A stretch of DNA of 43,361 bases from Candidatus Enterocloster faecavium (GCA_019118585.1 DWYS01000040.1:1-43361), one strand, 5' to 3'; numbered from the stretch's first letter, positions 16,638 through 26,098 are shown. Numbers and translations: made by a program. The notes: generated by a model from the letters alone, not told the origin.

Positions 16638-18506
16638 TCATTCCTCCAAAAAGCCTTCTGATTCCATCCTTCGGATGATGGAATCGCTGTCAATGCCCAG
16701 GGCACTCCTTAAAACCGACACATTTCCATGTTCCACATAGGCGTCCGGCAGCGCTACATTCAGCACCCGCACCTGGGGATAATGTTTGTGGATATAAGCC
16801 GTGACCGCCAGACCGAAGCCACCCTGGAGAACATTCTCCTCCAGGGTGACCAGACGGCTGTGTTTTCGGGCCAGGCGGTCCACCAGCCCCCTGTCAAACG
16901 GCTTCACGAACCGGCCGTTTGCCAGGCTGCAGCTTGATCCTCTCTCCTTTAACTTCTCCCGTATATGTTCCGCTGTACTGACCATGCTGCCCACTGCCAG
17001 AAGGGCAATGTCCTTCTCCTCATAGAGCATCTCGCCCTGCCCGTAGACAACGGGCTTCATAAATTCCTTCAGTCCACGGTAGGCCTGTCCTCTGGGATAG
17101 CGGATGGCAACAGGCCCCTGGTGATCCACCGCAAACTCCAGCATGGCCCGCAGTTCCCACAGATTTTTGGGAGCCATCACCGTCATGCCCGGAATGGAGG
17201 TCAGATAGGAATAATCGAAAATTCCCTGGTGGGTTTCCCCATCGCTTCCCACCAGGCCTGCCCGGTCCACCGCGAAGATCACCGGCAGGTTCTGGATACA
17301 GACATCGTGGAGGATCTGGTCATACGCCCTCTGCAAAAAAGAAGAATATACCGCTACCACCGGCTTTAAGCCTGCCGCAGCCATCCCTGCCGCAGAAGTG
17401 ACAGCGTGAGCCTCAGCGATGCCCACATCGAAAAAGCGGTCCGGAAACTCCTTTGCAAAAGCTGAAAGCCCTGTGCCGTCAGGCATGGCGGCGGTAACTG
17501 CCACCAGCTCTTTGTGCTCCCTGGCCAGCTGACAAAGCTTGCGGGAAAACACCTGGGTGTAGCTGGGATACTTCTTCTCCGCAAGAGGCTTCCCGGTGGC
17601 AATATCAAAGGGCTCCACGCCATGGAACCGGGATGGATTCTTCTCCGCCGGTCCGTATCCCTTCCCCTTCTTGGTCATCACGTGGACCAGCACGCTGTGG
17701 TCCAGCTTCTGGGCCTCGCGCAGCACCTTGCAGAGAGCCTGTACATTATGGCCGTCCACCGGTCCCAGATAGGTAATTCCCATGTTCTCAAAAAGCATTC
17801 CCGGAATAAACAGCTGCTTGATGCTGTTTTTCGTCCTCTTGATCTTGTCAATAATGGGATTTCCAAATACCGGAAGACGCTCCAGGGCGTCCGCCACATT
17901 CTTTTTTAAGTCATTGTAGCCGCTGCCCGTCCTGAGGCCGTTTAAATACCTGGACATGCCGCCCACATTCTCGGAAATGGACATCTTGTTGTCGTTGAGA
18001 ATGATGATGAAGTTCTTCTTCATCCGGGCCGCGTTGTTCAATGCCTCGTAGGCCATGCCGCCCGTAAGGGCTCCATCCCCGATGATCGCCGCTACCTTAT
18101 AGTCCTTCCCCTGTATATCCCTGGCCTGAGCAATACCGAGTCCGGCAGAAATGGAGGTTGAGCTGTGCCCCGTATCAAAAGAATCATAGGGACTTTCCTT
18201 CCGCTTGGGAAATCCGCTCATGCCTCCATACTGGCGCAGCTCATCAAACTCCTCCATCCTGCCGCTCAGAATCTTGTGGGTATAGGACTGATGCCCCACA
18301 TCCCAGATGACCTTATCTTCCGGCAGGCGGAAGGAGAGAAAAATGGCAATGGTCAGCTCTACCACTCCCAGGTTGGAGGCCAGATGGCCTCCGGTGCGGC
18401 TGATCTTTTCAATCAAAAAGCTGCGGATTTCCTCCGCCAATGTACCGATTTCCTCGGGGGACAATTCCTTCAGGTCCTCCGGCCCCTTAATTCGCTCCAA
18501 TATCAT
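16638..18506 (-). CDS. dxs: 1-deoxy-D-xylulose-5-phosphate synthase
   Basis: Dxs condenses pyruvate and glyceraldehyde 3-phosphate, the first step of the MEP isoprenoid pathway, using thiamine diphosphate. The 622-residue protein has GDGALTGGMAYEALNNA for ThDP/Mg binding, DDNKMSIS-like NDNKMSISENVGG, GHNVQAL, the catalytic glutamate in DVGIAEAHAV, and the transketolase C-terminal domain. The start at 18506 matches the homologues' MxLExI beginning, but its ribosome-binding site is weak; a GTG at 18530 (AAGGGGG upstream) cannot be excluded. It follows ispA, so isoprenoid precursor and prenyl-chain synthesis are in the same transcript. Confidence 0.95.
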   Translation of the reverse strand: MILERIKGPEDLKELSPEEIGTLAEEIRSFLIEKISRTGGHLASNLGVVELTIAIFLSFRLPEDKVIWDVGHQSYTHKILSGRMEEFDELRQYGGMSGFPKRKESPYDSFDTGHSSTSISAGLGIAQARDIQGKDYKVAAIIGDGALTGGMAYEALNNAARMKKNFIIILNDNKMSISENVGGMSRYLNGLRTGSGYNDLKKNVADALERLPVFGNPIIDKIKRTKNSIKQLFIPGMLFENMGITYLGPVDGHNVQALCKVLREAQKLDHSVLVHVMTKKGKGYGPAEKNPSRFHGVEPFDIATGKPLAEKKYPSYTQVFSRKLCQLAREHKELVAVTAAMPDGTGLSAFAKEFPDRFFDVGIAEAHAVTSAAGMAAAGLKPVVAVYSSFLQRAYDQILHDVCIQNLPVIFAVDRAGLVGSDGETHQGIFDYSYLTSIPGMTVMAPKNLWELRAMLEFAVDHQGPVAIRYPRGQAYRGLKEFMKPVVYGQGEMLYEEKDIALLAVGSMVSTAEHIREKLKERGSSCSLANGRFVKPFDRGLVDRLARKHSRLVTLEENVLQGGFGLAVTAYIHKHYPQVRVLNVALPDAYVEHGNVSVLRSALGIDSDSIIRRMESEGFLEE

Positions 18507-18553
18507 GGTACCATTCCCTAAGCCCTGCACAGGGCCCCCTTCTCCTGCTGTGC

Positions 18554-19465
18554 CTATTTTCTGCGGTTGATCAGCGCCCGGATCAGCTGCTCTAAAAATT
18601 CATTGCTTCCGGGAAGCTCTCCCAAGTCCTGGACCGCCTTCTCGGAAAGAGCCTTTACATCCTCCCTGGCCTTATCCAGGCCCTCCAGAGTCACATAGGT
18701 GGTCTTCTCATTTTTCCCATCGCTTCCCACCGGCTTTCCGGTTTCAGCCTCATTCCCGGCCACATCCAGAATATCGTCCTGAATCTGGAAAGCAACTCCC
18801 AGATTCAGCGCCAGACGCTCCACTATCTTGCAGTCTTCATCTGCCGCTCCTCCTAAAATCGCGCCGATCAGCATGGAAGCCTCCAAAAGCGCTCCCGTTT
18901 TCAGGCGGTATATAAAATTCAGCTTATCCTTCGGGATCGCGCTTCCGGCCAGCTCCACATCTACCGTCTGACCGCCGATCATACCGTAAATTCCTGTCTT
19001 CCTGGCCAGGATCCCAATAGCCTTTCCTACCCGGCGCAGGTCGTCCTCATCCTCCGCCGCTTCAAACGCCCTGGCCGCTGTTTCCACACTGTAAATCAGC
19101 AGAGCGTCACCGGCCAGAACAGCAATATCCTCTCCATATTCCGCCCATGTACTCAGACGTCCCCTTCTTAACCTGTCATCGTCCATACAGGGCAGGTCAT
19201 CATGTACCAGGGAAGATGTGTGGATCATCTCAATGGCTGCCATAAAAGGTGCCACTGTAGGAAGGACCTCCCCCGCGAACAGGCGGCAGGTCTCCTGCAT
19301 AAGCAGCGGGCGCAGCCGCTTTCCGCCTGCTTTCATGCTGTAGTTCATGGCTTCCAGCACCGTTCTCTGGCTGCCCTTTTCCTCCGGCAGATAGGACTGG
19401 ATCAGAGACTCCAGCTCCTTTGTGCGTCCGGCCAGTTCCTCTTTAAATTGCACCATATCACTCAT
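18554..19465 (-). CDS. ispA: Polyprenyl (farnesyl/geranylgeranyl) diphosphate synthase
   Basis: A trans-prenyltransferase building C15 or C20 isoprenoid diphosphates. About 303 residues with the first Asp-rich motif DDLPCMDDD (near 89-97), the second QIQDDILD, and the KxRP segment GGKRLRP. The insertion-containing first motif (DDxxxxD) is typical of the bacterial type II FPP synthases. Three possible starts occur; 19465 is taken because it overlaps the xseB stop by 8 bases with GAGG upstream, while GTG at 19480 and ATG at 19456 are alternatives. The product probably feeds polyprenyl carriers and quinones. Its neighbour dxs provides the precursors. Confidence 0.94.
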   Translation of the reverse strand: MSDMVQFKEELAGRTKELESLIQSYLPEEKGSQRTVLEAMNYSMKAGGKRLRPLLMQETCRLFAGEVLPTVAPFMAAIEMIHTSSLVHDDLPCMDDDRLRRGRLSTWAEYGEDIAVLAGDALLIYSVETAARAFEAAEDEDDLRRVGKAIGILARKTGIYGMIGGQTVDVELAGSAIPKDKLNFIYRLKTGALLEASMLIGAILGGAADEDCKIVERLALNLGVAFQIQDDILDVAGNEAETGKPVGSDGKNEKTTYVTLEGLDKAREDVKALSEKAVQDLGELPGSNEFLEQLIRALINRRK

Positions 19466-19688
19466 TTCCTTCACCCTCACTCAATATCAAAATTTGCTTT
19501 TCAACTTTCTCAATCTGGCTGTTTAAGGATCGAACCAGCTTCATGCCTTCCTCAAAGCTGCCAAAGGCCTCCTCCAGACTTCCGCTTCCGTCCTCCAGCT
19601 TCTTTATGGTTTCCTCCAGAGCCTCAAAAGTTTCTTCTATGCTCATCTGCTCCGGCTCCTTCGCTGTCCCCTTCTTTTCCTCTGTCAT
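19458..19688 (-). CDS. xseB: Exodeoxyribonuclease VII small subunit
   Basis: The small, helical subunit of exonuclease VII, several copies of which bind one XseA and regulate its single-strand nuclease activity. 76 residues, with the family pattern SIEETFEALEETIKKLEDGSGSLEEAF and FEEGMKLV, and an acidic N-terminus. It overlaps xseA by four bases (ATGA) and ispA downstream, so the three are translated together. Confidence 0.95.
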   Translation of the reverse strand: MTEEKKGTAKEPEQMSIEETFEALEETIKKLEDGSGSLEEAFGSFEEGMKLVRSLNSQIEKVEKQILILSEGEGNE

Positions 19689-20902
19689 AAGGACTCCTCT
19701 CTTTCGCGATGATCGATCTGAACTGCCTCGGCCTGAATGGTTCCGTCCCTCAGCTCGATGCGCAGCATATCTCCTCTGGCTGTCTGTTCAACTGACTCCA
19801 GGGGTTTTCCATCCCGGCCGGTCACAAAGGAATATCCTCTGCCCAGCTGTGCCAAAGGCGACAGCGCCTGAAGGCGGCCCGAATCCAGGGCCAGACGATG
19901 ACGGCTGGCCTTTATCCGTTCCTCCATCAGACGCCTTAAACGGCTTTCCAGATCCGCCAGACGCTGCCGTTTCTCATTGACAGAACGGCTGGGATGATGG
20001 AGCTGAAGCCGCAGCCGGCACTGATCCAAACGGTAACGGAGCCGCTCCAGACGGTTTTTCATGGTCCGCTCCAGAGTCCGCTCATACAGCTGGCATTTTG
20101 CTTCAAACTGGCTGTAATCAAAAACCGCCAGCTCCGCAGCTGCCGACGGAGTGGGAGCCCGCAGGTCCGCTGCATAGTCCGCTATGGTCACATCTGTCTC
20201 ATGTCCCACCGCGGAAATAACGGGAGTGCGGCAGTTAAAAATTGCCCTCGCCACCATCTCCTCGTTAAAGGCCCACAGATCCTCAATGGAGCCGCCGCCC
20301 CGGCCTACGATTATCACATCCAGCCCCATGGCATCCAGGGTTTCGATGCCGCGGACAATGCTGTACTTGGCTTCCTCCCCCTGGACCAGGGCCGGATAAA
20401 GCACCAGCTGCACATAGGGGTTGCGCCTGGCGGAAATATTCATAATATCCCGGATGGCAGCCCCGGTAGAGGCGGTCACAATCCCCACCCTCCTGGCGTA
20501 CTTGGGAATAGGCTGCTTATAGCAGCTGTCAAACATCCCCATCTCCTCCAGCTCTTTTTTCAGCTGCTCAAACCGCAGATATAGATCCCCGGTTCCCTCC
20601 CGGGTAATCTGCCTGGCATACAGCTGATACCGGCCGTCCCGCTCATATACGTCGATGGTTCCCTGAACCACCACCTGCTGGCCTTCCTCCAGACGGAACT
20701 TCAGATTCACTTTCTGGGAGGAAAACATAACGGCCCCAATCTGGGAGCCGCCGTCCTTCAGGGTAAAATATATATGACCCGATGGGTGGTACTTACAGTT
20801 CGATACCTCTCCTTTAACAGATATTTTATTCAGGGCGAAATCCTGGGCAAACATGCTTTTAATGTAGGAATTCACCTGGGATACGGTATAAATATTCCCC
20901 AT
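19685..20902 (-). CDS. xseA: Exodeoxyribonuclease VII large subunit
   Basis: Catalytic subunit of exonuclease VII, which degrades single-stranded DNA from both ends. 405 residues with an N-terminal OB-fold (about 10-100, including VSNCKYHPSGHIYFTLKD), the catalytic domain with GRGGGSIEDLWAFN and VGHETDVTIADYAADLRAPTPSAAAEL, then a long coiled-coil segment and a short C-terminal GRGYSFV domain. The start has MGNIYTVSQVN, the usual beginning. It is 12 bases after nusB, and its own stop overlaps the xseB start. Confidence 0.97.
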   Translation of the reverse strand: MGNIYTVSQVNSYIKSMFAQDFALNKISVKGEVSNCKYHPSGHIYFTLKDGGSQIGAVMFSSQKVNLKFRLEEGQQVVVQGTIDVYERDGRYQLYARQITREGTGDLYLRFEQLKKELEEMGMFDSCYKQPIPKYARRVGIVTASTGAAIRDIMNISARRNPYVQLVLYPALVQGEEAKYSIVRGIETLDAMGLDVIIVGRGGGSIEDLWAFNEEMVARAIFNCRTPVISAVGHETDVTIADYAADLRAPTPSAAAELAVFDYSQFEAKCQLYERTLERTMKNRLERLRYRLDQCRLRLQLHHPSRSVNEKRQRLADLESRLRRLMEERIKASRHRLALDSGRLQALSPLAQLGRGYSFVTGRDGKPLESVEQTARGDMLRIELRDGTIQAEAVQIDHREREESL

Positions 20903-20914
20903 GATCCCGCCGCC

Positions 20915-21385
20915 CTATGCTTCCGGTTCCTGGTCAGACTTTGCAAACCGCGCCAAAATCCCATTAACGAATGCCGGAGAATCCTTTCCGCCAAACTTCT
21001 TGGCCAGCTCCACCGCCTCGTTAATCGCCACCTTTTCCGGGACGGATTCGTCCCAGTTCATCTCATACAGAGCCAGCCGCAGGATAGTCAGCTCCACCTT
21101 GCCCATGCGGCGGGTCTTCCAGCCGGCCGCCACCTGGTCGATCTGGCTGTCAATCTCCGGGATCCGGTCCATGATCTCCCGCACCCGGCTCGTCAGGCGC
21201 TCTGCCTCCTGTCCGTCCAAATTGGTCTTATGAAGTATTACCAGGCGGCCCTCCTCATCCGTATCATCCTCTTCAGGGCCGTCCGCATACTGCGCAAGCT
21301 GCTCCTTTGCCTCTTCTCTATCTGGATAGAAGTCGGCTGAGAACAGCATCTTAAAGCAGTGTTCACGCGCTTCTCTTCTGGTCAT
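20915..21385 (-). CDS. nusB: Transcription antitermination factor NusB
   Basis: NusB joins NusE (S10) at boxA of rRNA leaders to prevent early termination. The all-helical protein has TRREAREHCFKMLFS at the start, then LTILRLALYEMNWDESVPEKVAINEAVELAKKFGGKDSPAFVNGILARF, a very clear family signature. The start at 21385 gives 156 residues; the longer reading (21448) begins upstream of the predicted transcription start and is rejected. The ribosome-binding site is AAAGGA, some 13 bases away, rather weak. First gene of the conserved cluster. Confidence 0.95.
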   Translation of the reverse strand: MTRREAREHCFKMLFSADFYPDREEAKEQLAQYADGPEEDDTDEEGRLVILHKTNLDGQEAERLTSRVREIMDRIPEIDSQIDQVAAGWKTRRMGKVELTILRLALYEMNWDESVPEKVAINEAVELAKKFGGKDSPAFVNGILARFAKSDQEPEA

Positions 21386-21427
21386 TTTAGTGGTTTTCCT
21401 TTCCTTTGTCCTTGCACTTTCTAAGGT

Positions 21428-21456
21428 ATTATACCAAACCTCCTTCATAAAAACAA
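21428..21456 (-). promoter_or_regulatory. Promoter of the nusB-recN operon
   Basis: On the minus strand TTGTTT (21451-21456), 17 bases, then TATAAT (21428-21433) preceded by TGG (extended -10). Transcription would start near 21421, which excludes a nusB start at 21448 and supports 21385. Confidence 0.8.
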
Positions 21457-21488
21457 TGAAAAATCTATAAACAGTTGCCCTTCACGGC

Positions 21489-21526
21489 AAAAAAACAGCT
21501 GCAGGCAGCACCCTCTGCCTGCAGCT
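21489..21526 (-). terminator. Terminator after the Asp23/Gls24 gene
   Basis: AGCTGCAGGCAG (21497-21508) pairs with CTGCCTGCAGCT (21515-21526): a perfect 12-bp stem with a 6-base loop. On the minus strand it is followed by a G and seven Us (21489-21495). Strong intrinsic terminator separating the yqhY-like gene from the nusB operon. Confidence 0.9.
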
Positions 21527-21557
21527 CTCTTTCACGCGTCCGGGAAACCGGAGTAAA

Positions 21558-21944
21558 TCAGCTCTCCCCTTCCATGCTGACCCCGGCTATACGGACGTTT
21601 ACATCCAGTACCGTCAGTCCCGTCATACTTTCAATAGCCGCCCTGACCTTTTCCTGGACGGTCTCGCTTACCTGAGGGATATTGTAGCCAAAACGGATAT
21701 TCAGGGAAATATCCACAGATACATGGTCCTCAGTTACCTCTACCTTTACACCTTTGCTCAGATTTTTCATGCCCAGGCGGCCTACCAGCTCATTGGTAAT
21801 ATTCCCTGCCATGGAAGCCACGCCTTCTACCTCAGTTGCTGCCAGCCCCGCTATGATCGCCACTACCTCGTCTGCGATCTGTACTTCTCCGATTTTTTTA
21901 TCCTGGTACACTTCGTGAGCACCGCTTTTCTCCGGCTCTGCCAT
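21558..21944 (-). CDS. Asp23/Gls24 family protein (YqhY-like)
   Basis: A 128-residue Asp23/Gls24 protein of the YqhY/YloU kind often found before nusB in Firmicutes. In Bacillus, YqhY affects acetyl-CoA carboxylase activity. Family features are GEVQIADEVVAIIAGLAATEVEGVASM near residues 17-43, then VKVEVTEDHVSVDISLNIRFGYNIPQVSETVQEKV and the C-terminal TGLTVLDVNVRIAGV. No membrane segment is present. It has its own promoter and terminator, so it is a single-gene unit. The accC gene that often accompanies it is not in view. Confidence 0.9.
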   Translation of the reverse strand: MAEPEKSGAHEVYQDKKIGEVQIADEVVAIIAGLAATEVEGVASMAGNITNELVGRLGMKNLSKGVKVEVTEDHVSVDISLNIRFGYNIPQVSETVQEKVRAAIESMTGLTVLDVNVRIAGVSMEGES

Positions 21945-22015
21945 AACAAATCCCTCCCGTCTGAACTATTATGCTGTGCAGCCGTTCTCCCCGTTATTCT
22001 GCACTGGTACGCTTT

Positions 22016-22024
22016 ATTATAGCA
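22016..22024 (-). promoter_or_regulatory. Extended -10 promoter of the yqhY-like gene
   Basis: TGC-TATAAT on the minus strand (TATAAT at 22016-22021), with a poor -35 (TAGGCA, 17 bases upstream). It is about 75 bases before the start codon, which leaves a fairly long leader. Confidence 0.65.
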
Positions 22025-22058
22025 AAATTCCGGCTTTTTGCCTAGACCGCGGTCAAAA

Positions 22059-23336
22059 TTACTCTCCGATCATGATCTTGATGATCTCTTCATTCGTCTC
22101 GCGCATTCCCTCTTTTCCGAGACGGCCCACATTTTCAATGGTGCGCTCCACACCCTTGGTGACAATGCCGTCCCCTCCAAGGAACTGCTGCCCGCGGATG
22201 TACATGTTATAGCCTAAAATCCCCGCATCCACTGCGGAGGCAATCTTCGCGGCACAAGAGGCTTTTGCTCCGTCGCAGACGATTCCGGATACCACAGCCA
22301 GGGCATTCACCACCGTATGAATCACTTCCTTGTATCCCCCGCCGCACAGATAGGCGATGCCGGCTCCTGCTCCCGCTCCCGCGTTCACTGCGCCGCAGTA
22401 AGCGGACAGACGGCCAATGCCGGTCTTCTGATGGATAGCCGTCAGGTTGGAAAGCACCAAAGCGCGCAGCAGCTTTTCCTCCGATACGCCTAACTCCCTT
22501 CCATAGACAATTACCGGCACTGAGGCGGTAATTCCCTGGTTGCCGCTGCCGGAGTTGATAATAACCGGAAGTTCGCAGCCGTTCATCCTGGCATCCGAGC
22601 CTGCGGCAGCCATAGCCTTGGCCCTGGTGCGTACATCGTCCCCCCAGGTATCCTTTAAAACCTTGCCGATATTGGCGCCGTAGTCATGCTTCATTCCCTC
22701 CTCGGCAATGGCCATATTGTACTTCATCTGCCGCTCCAGGGTTTCCCGCACATCCTCCACATCAACGGTATTGGCAAAATCCCAGATCCCTTCCATGGTC
22801 AGAAGGCTGCGGTCCGTCAGCCCTTCCTCGCTGTCGTCCCTTACCGGCACATCAAGCAGAACCTGTCCGTTCTTCTCCTTGCGGACTATATTGGTGTGGA
22901 AGTTGGCGATGCGCACCTTCGCCTCATCCTGCCCTTTACAGACCGTCACCACGATATCAAAGGTAGGGCCATTGTCAATATGCTCCACCGAAATGGGGAT
23001 CTGGTCCAGAAACTCCCGGATCTTCTCCACCTGCTCCGGTGAAACGCTGGCGATTACCTCCAGCTCCCTGGAAGCATCTCCGGCTACGATCCCGGCGGCA
23101 GCAGCGGCCGGGATTCCCTTTAGATGCCCTGTATTGGGAACGATCACAGACTTTACATTCTTAATAATGCTTCCGCTGGCTCCGATGATCACCTTCTCCG
23201 GCATGGCGCCCAGAAGGTCTCTGGCCACCGCAGCCCCGTAAGCCAGGGCAATCGGCTCGGTACATCCCATTGCCGGGATCAGTTCCTCCTTTAAAATCTG
23301 CACATATGCGCCGTAGCGCTGGTCCTCTTTCGTCAT
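22059..23336 (-). CDS. cyuA: CyuA/UPF0597 family L-cysteine desulfidase
   Basis: A 425-residue protein of the UPF0597 family (E. coli CyuA/YhaM). Characterised members are iron-sulfur enzymes that break L-cysteine into pyruvate, ammonia and sulfide, and they are related to iron-sulfur L-serine dehydratases. Cys25 in AMGCTEPIALAYG is the conserved N-terminal cysteine; NGCELPVIINSGSGNQG and CDGAKASCAAKI hold the other conserved cysteines. Some clostridial members may act on serine instead. It is transcribed away from a LysR-type gene that very likely controls it, and it stands alone. Expected role: cysteine detoxification or use as a carbon and sulfur source. Confidence 0.85.
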   Translation of the reverse strand: MTKEDQRYGAYVQILKEELIPAMGCTEPIALAYGAAVARDLLGAMPEKVIIGASGSIIKNVKSVIVPNTGHLKGIPAAAAAGIVAGDASRELEVIASVSPEQVEKIREFLDQIPISVEHIDNGPTFDIVVTVCKGQDEAKVRIANFHTNIVRKEKNGQVLLDVPVRDDSEEGLTDRSLLTMEGIWDFANTVDVEDVRETLERQMKYNMAIAEEGMKHDYGANIGKVLKDTWGDDVRTRAKAMAAAGSDARMNGCELPVIINSGSGNQGITASVPVIVYGRELGVSEEKLLRALVLSNLTAIHQKTGIGRLSAYCGAVNAGAGAGAGIAYLCGGGYKEVIHTVVNALAVVSGIVCDGAKASCAAKIASAVDAGILGYNMYIRGQQFLGGDGIVTKGVERTIENVGRLGKEGMRETNEEIIKIMIGE

Positions 23337-23374
23337 GTGAAACGGCTCCTTCCCATTGATTTTTCTCTGAACCT

Positions 23375-23403
23375 AGTGTAGCATAGAGGGGGATCGATGT
23401 AAA
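23375..23403 (-). promoter_or_regulatory. Promoter of cyuA
   Basis: TTTACA (minus strand, 23398-23403), a 17-base spacer and TACACT (23375-23380), preceded by TGC. The dyad at 23406-23429 lies directly upstream of the -35. Confidence 0.7.
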
Positions 23404-23405
23404 AT

Positions 23406-23429
23406 TTAACGTTTTTAAGATATAGTTAA
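23406..23429. promoter_or_regulatory. Candidate LysR-regulator binding dyad
   Basis: TTAAC (23406-23410) and GTTAA (23425-23429) form an inverted repeat inside AT-rich DNA, and flanking bases extend it to AAATTTAAC / GTTAAAAATTT with one mismatch. It lies just upstream of the cyuA -35 and about 20 bases before the regulator's own ribosome-binding site, a layout typical of LysR-type activators. Confidence 0.5.
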
Positions 23430-23451
23430 AAATTTTTTATAGGAGCGTCAC

Positions 23452-24342
23452 ATGGAATTTCGTGAAATCAATACCTTTTTGGAGATCGCCAGACAGGGGA
23501 GCTTCTCCAAAGCAGCCGCCTCCCTGGGCTACACCCAGGCTGCAGTTACCATCCAGATCCGGCAGCTGGAGGAGGAGCTGGGGGTCCGTCTCTTCGACCG
23601 GATTGGCAAAAAAATCACCCTTACCCACCAGGGCGTTGTATTCAGCCGTCATGCCAGCCGCCTGATGACCGACCTGTCCCAGGCAAAGTACGCCCTGAAG
23701 GAATCGGATGTACTCACCGGGAAGCTGCGCATCGGAGCCATCGAATCCGTCTGCGCCTCCATCCTGCCAAACCTCATTGGAGAATACCATCGCCTCCATC
23801 CACAGGTCTCCATCTCCATCCGCACCGACAGCCCAGACCTTCTTCTGGAGTGGATGGACCGCAATGAGCTGGATCTGGTGTTTCTCCTGGACAAGCGGCT
23901 CTTTCACCCGCACTGGGTGAAGGCCCTGGATGAGCCGGACCGGGTTATCTTCGTCACCTCCGCCCACAGCCCGCTGGCCGGAAAAACCCTGGCCCTCTGG
24001 GAGCTGATCCGCCATCCCTTAATCCTCACCGAAAAAAATGCCAGCTACCGCTCCATCCTGGAGCAGCATCTGGCATCCCTTGGGCTGGAAGCCCATCCCT
24101 TTTTGGAAATCGGAAATACGGAATTCATCATTCAGCTCTTGAAGACCGGAGCCGGAATCTCCTTCCTGCCGGAATTCACGGTCCGCCAGGACCTGGCGGA
24201 GGGGGTACTCTCCCAGATTCAGGTTCCCGGCTTTACCCCGGATATCTGGAAGCAGATCGTCTACCACAAGGATAAATGGGTCAGCCGGGAGATGGAGGCC
24301 TTCATCCGTCTGGCCTCTGCCTGGGATCCTACTGAGCGTTGA
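23452..24342 (+). CDS. LysR-type regulator beside cyuA
   Basis: A 296-residue LysR regulator. The N-terminal winged helix-turn-helix (1-65) has [38 protein letters not shown], and the rest is a periplasmic-binding-like effector domain. AGGAG precedes the ATG. It is divergent from cyuA (115 bases apart), so it most likely senses cysteine, serine or a related metabolite and controls cyuA and itself. Its 3' end overlaps the end of leuD by 14 bases on the other strand, with no terminator between the convergent genes. Confidence 0.9.
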   Translation: MEFREINTFLEIARQGSFSKAAASLGYTQAAVTIQIRQLEEELGVRLFDRIGKKITLTHQGVVFSRHASRLMTDLSQAKYALKESDVLTGKLRIGAIESVCASILPNLIGEYHRLHPQVSISIRTDSPDLLLEWMDRNELDLVFLLDKRLFHPHWVKALDEPDRVIFVTSAHSPLAGKTLALWELIRHPLILTEKNASYRSILEQHLASLGLEAHPFLEIGNTEFIIQLLKTGAGISFLPEFTVRQDLAEGVLSQIQVPGFTPDIWKQIVYHKDKWVSREMEAFIRLASAWDPTER

Positions 24343-24814
24343 TGTAGTTGACCAGTCCGCCGGCAGAGATGATCTTCTGCATAAACTCCGGGAAGGACTG
24401 TCCCTGGTAGGTCTCCCCTTTGGTCTTGTTGGTAATAACACCGGTGTCAAAATCCACCTCTACCTCATCTCCGTTCTCAATAGACTTTGCAGCCTCCGGA
24501 CACTCGATGATGGGCAGGCCGATGTTGATGGCATTGCGGTAGAAAATTCTGGCAAAGGTCTCCGCGATCACGCAGCTGACTCCGGCGCACTTGATGGCCA
24601 GAGGCGCATGCTCTCTGGAGGAGCCGCAGCCGAAATTCTTGTTGGCTACGATCAGGTCCCCCTTCTGCACCTTATGGACAAACTCCTTGTCAATGTCCTC
24701 CATGCAGTGCTTTGCCAGCTCCTCGCCCTGGGTGGCATTTAAGTACCGGGCGGGGATAATCACATCCGTATCTACATTGTCTCCATATTTAAATACATGT
24801 CCGCATGCTTTCAT
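24329..24814 (-). CDS. leuD: 3-isopropylmalate dehydratase small subunit
   Basis: With LeuC it isomerises 2- to 3-isopropylmalate in leucine synthesis. The 161-residue protein is the short, swivel-domain subunit, with [15 protein letters not shown] (residues about 62-76), [16 protein letters not shown] near the start, and [11 protein letters not shown] later. The length and pattern are of the archaeal/clostridial LeuD type rather than the longer proteobacterial form. AGGAGG lies 10 bases before the ATG, 15 bases after leuC. It is last in a two-gene unit; leuA and leuB are not in this window. Confidence 0.95.
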   Translation of the reverse strand: MKACGHVFKYGDNVDTDVIIPARYLNATQGEELAKHCMEDIDKEFVHKVQKGDLIVANKNFGCGSSREHAPLAIKCAGVSCVIAETFARIFYRNAINIGLPIIECPEAAKSIENGDEVEVDFDTGVITNKTKGETYQGQSFPEFMQKIISAGGLVNYINAQ

Positions 24815-24829
24815 AATGCCCTATCCTCC

Positions 24830-26098
24830 TTATTGTTCATCCAGCTGGCAGGGACAAACAATTTTTCCCGCCACTGCGCTGGCAGCCGCTACTGCCGGGC
24901 TTGCCAGGTAGACCTCGGAATCCACATGACCCATGCGGCCTACAAAGTTCCGGTTGGTGGTGGAGATGCACCGCTCTCCCGCCGCCAGGATCCCCATGTA
25001 TCCGCCCAGGCAGGGGCCGCAGGTAGGTGTGCTGACCACCGCTCCGGCTTCAATAAAGATTTCCAGAAGTCCCTCTCTCATGGCCTGCAGATAGATTTCC
25101 TGGGTGGCCGGAATCACGATGCAGCGCACATTCTTTGCTACCTTCCTGCCCTTTAAAACCTCCGCCGCAGTCCGCATATCATCGATGCGCCCGTTGGTGC
25201 AGGAACCGATGACCGCCTGGTCAATCTTCACCTCGCCCACCTGGTCAATGGTTCTGGTGTTGGAGGGCAGATGGGGGAAGGACACCGTAGGTTTCAGCTC
25301 TGAGAGATCAATGACATAGGTGGCCTCGTACTCCGCATCCGGGTCCGCCTCGTAAGTCTTGAAGGGACGGATGGAGTGGTCCTTCATGTACCGGACCGTC
25401 TGCTCATCTACAGGGAAGATCCCGTTCTTGCCGCCGGCCTCAATCGCCATGTTGCAGATGGTAAAGCGGTCATCCATGGTCAGATTCTTCACGCCCTCGC
25501 CGGTAAACTCCATGGATTTATAAAGGGCGCCGTCCACGCCGATCATGCCGATGATATGTAAGATCACATCCTTGCCGCTGACCCATTTTGATGGTTTTCC
25601 AACCAGCTCAAATTTCAGGGCGGAGGGAACCTTGAACCAGGCCTTGCCCGTCACCATGCCGGCAGCCATATCCGTGCTTCCCACGCCAGTGGAGAAAGCA
25701 CCCAGAGCACCATAGGTGCAGGTGTGGGAGTCCGCTCCGATCACCAGATCGCCGGCCACTACCAGTCCCTTTTCCGGAAGGAGGGCGTGCTCGATGCCCA
25801 TCTGGCCCACATCAAAATAGTTGGTAATCTCATGCTTGCAGGCGAAATCCCGGCAGCATTTGCAGTTTTCCGCTGACTTGATATCCTTATTGGGGATAAA
25901 ATGGTCCATCACCAGAGCGATCTTGTCCTTATCAAATACCTCCTGGCGGTTCATCTTATCCATCTCGTGGATCGCCACCGGCGATGTAATGTCATTTCCC
26001 AGAACCAGATCCAGATTCGCCTCAATCAGCTGTCCCGCCTTCACTTGCTCCAGTCCTGCATGGGCCGCCAAAATCTTCTGGCTCATCGTCATTCCCAT
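24830..26098 (-). CDS. leuC: 3-isopropylmalate dehydratase large subunit
   Basis: The [4Fe-4S] aconitase-type subunit of isopropylmalate isomerase. 422 residues, the short HacA/LeuC form. The cluster cysteines are in IGSCTNGR and [10 protein letters not shown], and substrate-site motifs include [30 protein letters not shown] is eight bases before the first ATG, so that start is kept. The promoter region is shared with a divergent LysR gene and includes a 15-bp sequence also found before ilvN. Because the LeuC/HacA types resemble each other, homoaconitase activity cannot be excluded from sequence, but leuD next door and ilvN-ilvC nearby favour leucine synthesis. Confidence 0.94.
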   Translation of the reverse strand: MGMTMSQKILAAHAGLEQVKAGQLIEANLDLVLGNDITSPVAIHEMDKMNRQEVFDKDKIALVMDHFIPNKDIKSAENCKCCRDFACKHEITNYFDVGQMGIEHALLPEKGLVVAGDLVIGADSHTCTYGALGAFSTGVGSTDMAAGMVTGKAWFKVPSALKFELVGKPSKWVSGKDVILHIIGMIGVDGALYKSMEFTGEGVKNLTMDDRFTICNMAIEAGGKNGIFPVDEQTVRYMKDHSIRPFKTYEADPDAEYEATYVIDLSELKPTVSFPHLPSNTRTIDQVGEVKIDQAVIGSCTNGRIDDMRTAAEVLKGRKVAKNVRCIVIPATQEIYLQAMREGLLEIFIEAGAVVSTPTCGPCLGGYMGILAAGERCISTTNRNFVGRMGHVDSEVYLASPAVAAASAVAGKIVCPCQLDEQ

